From: Scolanthus callimorphus | Taxonomy: Eukaryota; Cnidaria; Anthozoa; Actiniaria; Edwardsiidae | Direction: 5' to 3' | NCBI GenBank assembly: GCA_033964015.1 | Contig: CM066919.1 | Location: forward strand, 868,001-932,000 | DNA length: 64,000 nt | Part shown: positions 58,201 through 64,000 of the stretch, in pieces | Layout of the letters: each line of letters starts with the position of its first letter | Position numbering within the stretch: position 1 is the first letter of the stretch | The notes under the pieces: model-generated | Databases searched by the model: none | Seen by the model: only the letters and a program-made list of their open reading frames with translations | What the model was told of the DNA's origin: nothing | Position numbers and translations under genes: made by a program

Positions 58201-61200
58201 GCCTTGGTTTTGCCTTTTTAGCCAGATTATTTATTGCCTTTTTTGCCTTTTCAAATGTTCGCTAATCACTTTTGCCTGATCACGCATTTTTTTGCCTAGT
58301 TACTTTTTGCCTTTTTTGCCCTTTTTGCACAGCTATGATTTAAGGTACATTTTCTTGTCAGGCCGAAATTTAAGGCACAAGACTTCTTCATATATCATTT
58401 TTAAACTTATACAATGAATTGTCTGTTGAAATATGTTATTTCTGTAAAAATGTCTTTCAAATTAAAGTTTTGATGTGACTTGAACACATGCCGCCAAAAT
58501 CGAAAGCTTTCTAAGAAGTGAAATTTAGCTGGTACATACATTGCCTTACTGTAAAATTCTTAAGACTTACCCCATAAAGACATATAGCAGAATAATGGCC
58601 TGGACAAGGCTCCCCCTACTAGCAGGTGACAACATACCAAACATGGCAAACACTGAAATATAATCAAGGATATGCTATTAGAAGGAAGTGTGCAAAGCTA
58701 AATCACTACATGATCCATCTTACTGTAGGTGAGGTTCCAAATGGTTATACAAAATCAGTATTGTACCTAATATGATAACAACCATAGTGGTCATCTGCAC
58801 CCCTGTTCCTATGAATGCGGTTAGAAGCCACGCCCTTTGTGGGGGTCTAAACACATCACCATGTACAAGCTTCCATCCCGTCTCCTCTAGTGCATCCTCC
58901 TACAAGCAAGAATGCGTCTTTCGTTTACACTCTTCTAAGTCTATCAGCTAGTTCTCGTGAAAACTTCATGGAGGATGGAGAGCAATTCAGATAAGAGTAA
59001 AGGCCATGTTACCAGGGGTGTAGCTAGAGGGGGGGGGGGGGGGGGGGTGCCCAGGACCCCCCTTTGGGTACAAAAAATTCAGTAAACATTAAGGAAAAAA
59101 TCGGTTGTGATCCCCTTTGGCGACGAAAAATACAGTAAACATTGGTTTAAGGTTGTGACCCCCCCTTTCTGAAGACCTGGCTATGCCCCTGGTCACAAGA
59201 GGCAATTTTCTTCGAACTCAACGATGACAAATTTTAAAACATTGCGAGTTGCCGCGGGATCTCACACACTCGCAATATTTTTTGCAACATGCAATATTAT
59301 GCCCACGATAAAATTATAATTTACAGCAGCTTACACTCTACTTCAAGATTATTCACTTTTATTGATCCATGTGCCGCTTCTCTGTGTGTGCCGCTCTTAC
59401 TAATGTTTGAAGGAAATTTATTTTAAAGCACTCTCGAAACCAGAGTTCCCTGGCTCGACACCTTGTGGGGGGGGGGGGGGGGGGGGCTCTGGTGTCAGCC
59501 ATTTGACGGCCTTTGCTGATTGGCTGATTTTAAATGTTGGGGCATCCATAGACGTTTTTCCCTAAAAGGCTCTGCATCAAATCTCATGCATGTGTCAATG
59601 GCTGTTCAGAAATGTTGGTTCTCATGCAAACAATCGACGAAGGGGAGGGGGCAGGAATTTTTGTTGAATGCCACAGGAATCACAAACATTTACAAATAAC
59701 CACACAGTCCAGAGCTGCTAGAAGGGTATGCAGCATGAATATTGACCAGGCATCAGCAAGAGATTCATTTACAGTCAAACCTACCAAATCATCCTCTTTG
59801 TTGTAACGAGCAATATCTCGTCTGAGAGTTCTGATCATTATCATGGCTACAATGCCTAGAAAATCAAACAACAATGCCATGTTAGCAACAAAATTAATAT
59901 TGTTGGGTCTAGGGTTACATGGAAACTCTGCAATGTAGAACAACAGTGGTCAACTGTGATGCTACGGTACATGTACATGGAAAAATATGGTAAATGTTTG
60001 AGAATGGGACATATTTCAAATCGTAAAGGGCACTCGCACGCTTAATTTTTGTACAACCTGTCAGAAAATAAGTCTAATTCTAATCATCAAAAATACATTA
60101 AAAGTTTACCGGGAATTACAGTCCAGGTTTGTTAATAGGAAGGGATATCTTTCCCATGCAAATACTGTATGAGGTGGATGACCTTTAACTGTTAAATCAA
60201 TACAAATATAGTGTTTTTTATCTCTTATCAAGAGGATGGAATTGGATTGCAATTTGAATTATTTGCTTGTCAGGCAAGTGTGCGAGTGCCTTTTTAAAGA
60301 CAAGGCTCATAGTCTTGAGACTAGTCTGCCATTCTCAACCAAGAACTGCTGGCTTGTCACCTCGTGGTAGGGTCTGGTAGCAACCATGTGAGAACCCTTG
60401 CTGATTTGTTAATTTGAATGCTGGCATTGTGCAAAAAGTGGCTGTTAGAGCAGATTTTGTATGACTGTGAAAAGTGGCACAACAAAGTTGTGCCTCATGG
60501 CGAGCTTGACCATGCCTATGTGATTTCATTTGGTATCTACAGCATCTACAGCAGGTCTGGTTCCATGCCATTTCACAGTCATACGAAATCTTCTAGATCC
60601 TTCATATGGTACAATTTAGTGTCCTTCTGTATATCCTCATTCTATAATAATACATGGGAGATATTTATACGGGGGACACTATGTACTGTAGTGTATCATA
60701 TATGAAGGATCTACCTGAAATCTGCTCTATCAGAGCCTCCACCATAAGGTGACAACCAAGGGAGGTCTGAGTAGGAGACTGGCCTGAAGCCTAATGCAGG
60801 AGAGTTGACAGCTATGCACAATGTAGTGTAAAGCTAAGCACAATGTAGTGTAAAGCTAAGCACAAAGTAGTGTAAAGCTATGCACAATGTAGTGTAAAGC
60901 TATGCACAATGTAGTGTAAAGCTATGCACAATGTAGTGTAAAGCTATGCACAATGTAGTGTAAATCTATGCACAATGTAGTGTAAAGCTATGCACAATGT
61001 AGTGTAAATCTATGCACAATGTAGTGTAAAGCTATGCACAATGTAGTGTAAAGCTATGCACAATGTAAGCAATACACAATGTAGTGTAAATCTATGCACA
61101 ATGTAGTGTAAAGCTATGCACAATGTAGTGTAAAGCTATGCACAATGTAGTGTAAAGCTATGCACAATGTAAGCAATGCACAATGTAGTGTAAATCTATG

Positions 61201-63901
61201 CACAATGTAGTGTAAAGCTATGCACAATATAGTGTAAAGCTATGCACAATGTAAGCTATGCACAATGTAGTGTAAAGCTATGCACAATGTAGTGTAAAGC
61301 TATACACAATGTAGTGTAAATCTATGCACAATGTAGTGTAAAGCTATGCACAATGTAGTGTAAATCTATGCACAATGTAGTGTAAAGCTATGCACAATGT
61401 AGTGTAAACGTACCAGACAAGAAGAGCACAATAACCACAGAGTTTATTATGGCAAACCAATGGATCTGCACATCACTCATGGCTAAATAAGTATCCCATC
61501 GAGAGGCCCACACTATATCACTCGCCTGAAAAAAAATACAAGTCATACTATTGGCTACTTGTGAACATGAAAAAGCATTATTGCAGGGGAATGTCCAGGG
61601 GGCACTTAAATTACAGTAAACATTTCTAAAAGTATGGGGAAATGTAATTAAAAAGGCTTGCCTCTCTCTGGGCCCCTGTTGGCAAAATTCTAGCTACTGT
61701 TTACACCACTGTATTGAGACTTGTGCACCATGCTTTCATTACAGCCGATTGCGTTTGAGCATTTTACCCGAACAGTTCGCACGTTACGTTTGAACGTTTG
61801 AAAGTTGCGTTGTGAGACAAAAAGTCGAACGTTTCCAAGGGCAACCGCCATGTGTATTTTTCACTGACCAATCAGAGAGGACAGAACTCTTTGGTTTGCC
61901 ATAGAAACGTCTCGTTTCATCCTAGAAACGCAACTTTCAAACGTTCAAACATAACGTGCGAACTGTTAGGGTAAAACGCTCAAACGCAATCGGCTGTAGT
62001 TAACATGGCAGATTTACCATCTGTAAGTGCAAAGTTGCAGGCAGTGGGTGTGGCAGCAGTGATCTCACTCATGGGTTGAAGCAGGGTGACTTAGCTTTAA
62101 CTTTGTCTAAATTTCAAGACACATTTTGTAATAAAATAATACATTTTTTGTTGCTTTTTAAACACAACACATACCTCCCACTTTACTTCATAGGTGAAGT
62201 AAACATCATTTTCATCTAAGAAAAAGAGTTACTGTATCAATGACAAAAATGTGATAATGTACTGCTTTCCACAAGCCCCTAAAGGCAGTTTTATTTATGG
62301 GTAAACTACGTAAGGGGAGGAAATGTTAAATAGCCTATACCGGTACCTACCTAGAACCAAAAACATAACATAAGTATGGAATGCAATTTGTAATACTTTG
62401 GTTAAGTGAACACCAATCAATTTTACAGGCAGGAAGATTGTCCAAACACTAAAATGTATATATTTTGTATTTATATTAATTGTTTTAAATTATGATTTAT
62501 GCACTAGCCTAATGAACTTGAATGTTGACTAAAATGTGAATAATAATTATAATGATAATAATAATGTTTTCGGGGCATTTCACTAAGTCTCAAAAAACAA
62601 AAAGCAGTGCACCCATCAGTTTAATACTGTTTACATAACACAAAGCATTTTCTAAGGTTTAAACTCACTGTTAGGGTTGACTTCTTGGCCAGCAGGATGA
62701 TCTGTCACCAGGGAGCATGAGGACACATCAACCTTGATGGCATCTCTAGCATAACTGAGAAGAAAATTGAGCATAAAAAATGACATGCTTCTTTTGAATT
62801 TCTATGAGAAAACAGACAATAGCAAACATCAATATTCCGCTTGAGGTAAAGGGCAGTTGCTCAAGGTATGCCCCCCCCCCCCCCGCAGTATTCATAAACC
62901 TGGACAACCACACTGTTCTTCACCACCTGGTGAAAAACTGTGCAGACAGAATTACCCAACAGGGAAGAAAAGGGTTTAAATTATTTTGAGTCTGAGTTTT
63001 AAAAAAGTCTACCTCAGTATGATTCATAATTCAACTGCTCAACTGCTAGTAAGTTGTGAGAAGTACCTTTTAGCTTGGACTTCAAATCCTACAACTCTGA
63101 AGGTTTGACTGAATAAAAGAAGCAATAAAGGATGTGACCTATAAATTTTTCACAAAGACATGAATGTGTGATTCCAAAAATTATTCAAAGGGGTAAGGGG
63201 TATGACCCTTGGAATTTCCATTTAAAAATGCTGTGAGTGTACGGTATGGCAAATGAAAGGGAAATTGACCTCTCACCACTCTTGAATAGACCTATATCAC
63301 ATTAATATGGCTTTAATAATCTCTTAGAGTTATCAGGAAACAAAGTCCAGTATTTAATACAGCACATCCGTATTAGAAAAGCTTGGGAAGAATTACTTGA
63401 AAACTGGCTATAAACTGGAGATAATTAGATTTAGCCATTGGCTAAAAGCAGAACTTCCTGTTACATATTTTTAATATGTATTTATGAGACAAAAAGGTTG
63501 CCATTGTACATAGCCTATCTCAGGCATACAAGTGACTAAGCACTTGCACCCACTTTCATTATAATGGCGAGAATTTCACCCAAGTTTGATTGTCTGAGGT
63601 TCATCCCTTCCCAAGATAAAAACCTTTTATTTTGGCTCTGCTATAAAACTGGTCATAGGTTGCCTGTGCGATGGATAAACCTTCAGCAGGGAGTGTATGG
63701 ACTTTTTACTCTGGAAATATCATATAGAACAAAAGAAGACATGGCCCCTTCCCCAAATTTGATATTTGCCCCACCCTCTTTAACTTTGCTTTTGACAGGT
63801 GAACTTCTCTTTAACTTTCCCTTTGACAGGTGAACCCATACTAACTTGTCATAGGTGTGATACTTGAGGACCATTTTCAGGTGGTTGTTCAGGAGTGTTT
63901 T
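52285..63901 (-). CDS. TM9SF4: TM9SF4, 16 exons, N-terminus outside window
   Basis: Nonaspanin of the Golgi/endosome membranes, implicated in sorting of membrane proteins and phagocytosis. Exons in transcript order: 63846-63901, 63067-63108, 62669-62754, 62175-62215, 61414-61525, 59785-59855, 58767-58899, 58571-58652, 58017-58092, 56008-56091, 55510-55605, 54522-54601, 54092-54155, 53843-53962, 53238-53327, 52285-52434. Phases close throughout; 460 residues are present of about 640 expected. Landmarks: [128 protein letters not shown]. The C-terminus AAVKID marks TM9SF4 rather than TM9SF2. The carboxy-terminal membrane helices are all intact. Introns carry many MITEs and a 22-base minisatellite. 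Confidence 0.95.
53390..53670. repeat. inverted-repeat element in TM9SF4 intron
   Basis: GTCTACACCAGCAATTTTTCCTTGACAATTTTT recurs in partly inverted form (ACGAGTAATTTTTCCTTG, GTTTACACTAAG). Only weak open frames; no product recognised. Confidence 0.4.
55181..55482. mobile_element. long foldback element, arms about 125 bases
   Basis: TGTTACACTTGTTTTCAGTC through CCTAGCCACGGGCC on the left mirrors GGGCCCGTGGCTAGG through GACTGAAAACGAGTGTAACA on the right. The unique centre is about 50 bases. It ends about 28 bases before the donor of TM9SF4 exon 55510-55605. Confidence 0.8.
56240..56525. mobile_element. TATAAACCAACTA MITE plus ACAATTAGACC palindrome
   Basis: MITE from about 56240 to 56420 (ATATAAACCAACTAATGG to AACTAGTTGGTTTATACTAA), joined through TACTAAAACAATTAGACC to a hairpin (56420-56525) centred on GGCCTTCGGCC. 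Inverse arrangement of 18660-18910. Confidence 0.7.
56545..56830. mobile_element. inverted-repeat element shared with 7540-7770
   Basis: Contains GATATCATAGGATTC, GGTAGATTCCGCCGAAAATAGCAC and CGTGCTATTTTCTTAGCGGAATCTAGCC, which pair with each other and match the DNA2-intron copy in opposite orientation. Confidence 0.6.
56996..57552. mobile_element. nested stack of palindrome and MITE modules
   Basis: A hairpin (56996-57105, arms CAATTAGACTA...CGAGTTTTC) abuts, via GTCTAATTGTTTTAGTA, a GTAGAAACCCACTAGCATAC MITE that resumes and closes at 57552 (GCGAGTGGGTTTCTACTAAAA). Inside it are a third MITE (about 57228-57398, TAGTATCACCCAACTAGT to ACTTGTTGGTGATACTAA) and another hairpin (57400-57485, CAATTAGACCTC... 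to GAGGTCTAAATG). Layers can be ordered in time by who interrupts whom. Confidence 0.7.
59013..59191. mobile_element. MITE with CAGGGG(C/T)GTAGCTAG ends, second copy
   Basis: CAGGGGTGTAGCTAGAG with a G run, to CTGGCTATGCCCCTG; flanked by GTTAC (59008-59012) and GTCAC (59192-59196), a probable five-base duplication with one change. Same family as 20186-20314, with an extra internal repeat of the ACAGTAAACATT segment. Confidence 0.75.
60024..60298. mobile_element. MITE, GGGGCACTCGCACGC family
   Basis: TAAAGGGCACTCGCACGCTT to GCAAGTGTGCGAGTGCCTTT, with the ATGGAATTGGATTGCAATTT interior. Related to 37698-37950 and 44616-44845. It lies in a TM9SF4 intron. Confidence 0.7.
60811..61408. repeat. 22-base minisatellite, about 27 copies, at a TM9SF4 splice donor
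   Basis: The unit GCTATGCACAATGTAGTGTAAA is highly uniform, with some units deleted to AAGCAATGCACAATG or carrying TCTATG. The array ends at the GTACGT donor of exon 61414-61525, so in the transcript it is the first sequence of the intron. Confidence 0.92.
61742..61996. mobile_element. mariner-type MITE with TA duplication
   Basis: The ends CAGCCGATTGCGTTTGAGCA and inverse extend for about 70 bases (through GTTTGAACGTTTGAAAGTTGC). TA flanks both sides (61740-61741, 61997-61998), the target duplication of Tc1/mariner transposons. No ORF. It lies in a TM9SF4 intron. Confidence 0.8.
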
Positions 63902-64000
63902 CTGGTGATGAAAGTAAGATGTTGTTAAGTAATGGTCCGTATAAGAACTAGGCAAGCCAACGGCAAAGCACGCTGGAATGCAATTAATTTTCTATTGACA

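Overview
The window is nuclear DNA from an animal. Its genes are split into many short exons with GT-AG introns, and the proteins are clear metazoan orthologues. Introns and spacers are crowded with short inverted-repeat elements and minisatellites. Gene content and repeat style suggest an anthozoan cnidarian such as a stony coral or sea anemone; that is inference, since there is no marker gene here. Four confident genes are present, plus one small uncertain gene and one LINE fragment.

Layout: (1) 811-14622, minus strand: 18 exons of DNA2, the replication helicase/nuclease. The start codon is inside the window and the C-terminal quarter runs off the left edge. The protein has a roughly 570-residue N-terminal extension with a PCNA-binding (PIP) motif, and an E2F site lies upstream of the start. 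(2) 14.7-18.0 kb: spacer made largely of inverted-repeat elements. (3) 19074-46740, minus strand: an endosomal Qa-SNARE of the syntaxin-7/12 family. Its last three exons, which carry the SNARE motif and membrane anchor, exist twice: a proximal set at 37572-39049 and a distal set at 19074-26324. A small three-exon gene model (30521-32197) sits between the two sets, and a LINE fragment (39262-40901) sits just upstream of the proximal set. (4) 47222-48597, plus strand: a small stathmin-domain protein (STMND1-like), head to head with the syntaxin across a short CRE-rich promoter. (5) 48.6-52.3 kb: spacer with long palindromes. (6) 52285-63901, minus strand: 16 exons of TM9SF4, whose N-terminus lies beyond the right edge.

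Exon boundaries were placed by reading splice sites. Codon phase closes across every junction given for DNA2, the syntaxin, STMND1 and TM9SF4. Functionally these are ordinary housekeeping genes: replication and repair, endosomal fusion, tubulin regulation, endomembrane sorting. The most unusual observation is the duplicated syntaxin SNARE cassette. The distal copy keeps the zero-layer glutamine but carries a two-residue insertion just after it, so one gene may encode a normal and a register-shifted SNARE. Other notable points are an intronic tandem array complementary to a DNA2 splice acceptor, and a modular family of palindromes that share one junction sequence.
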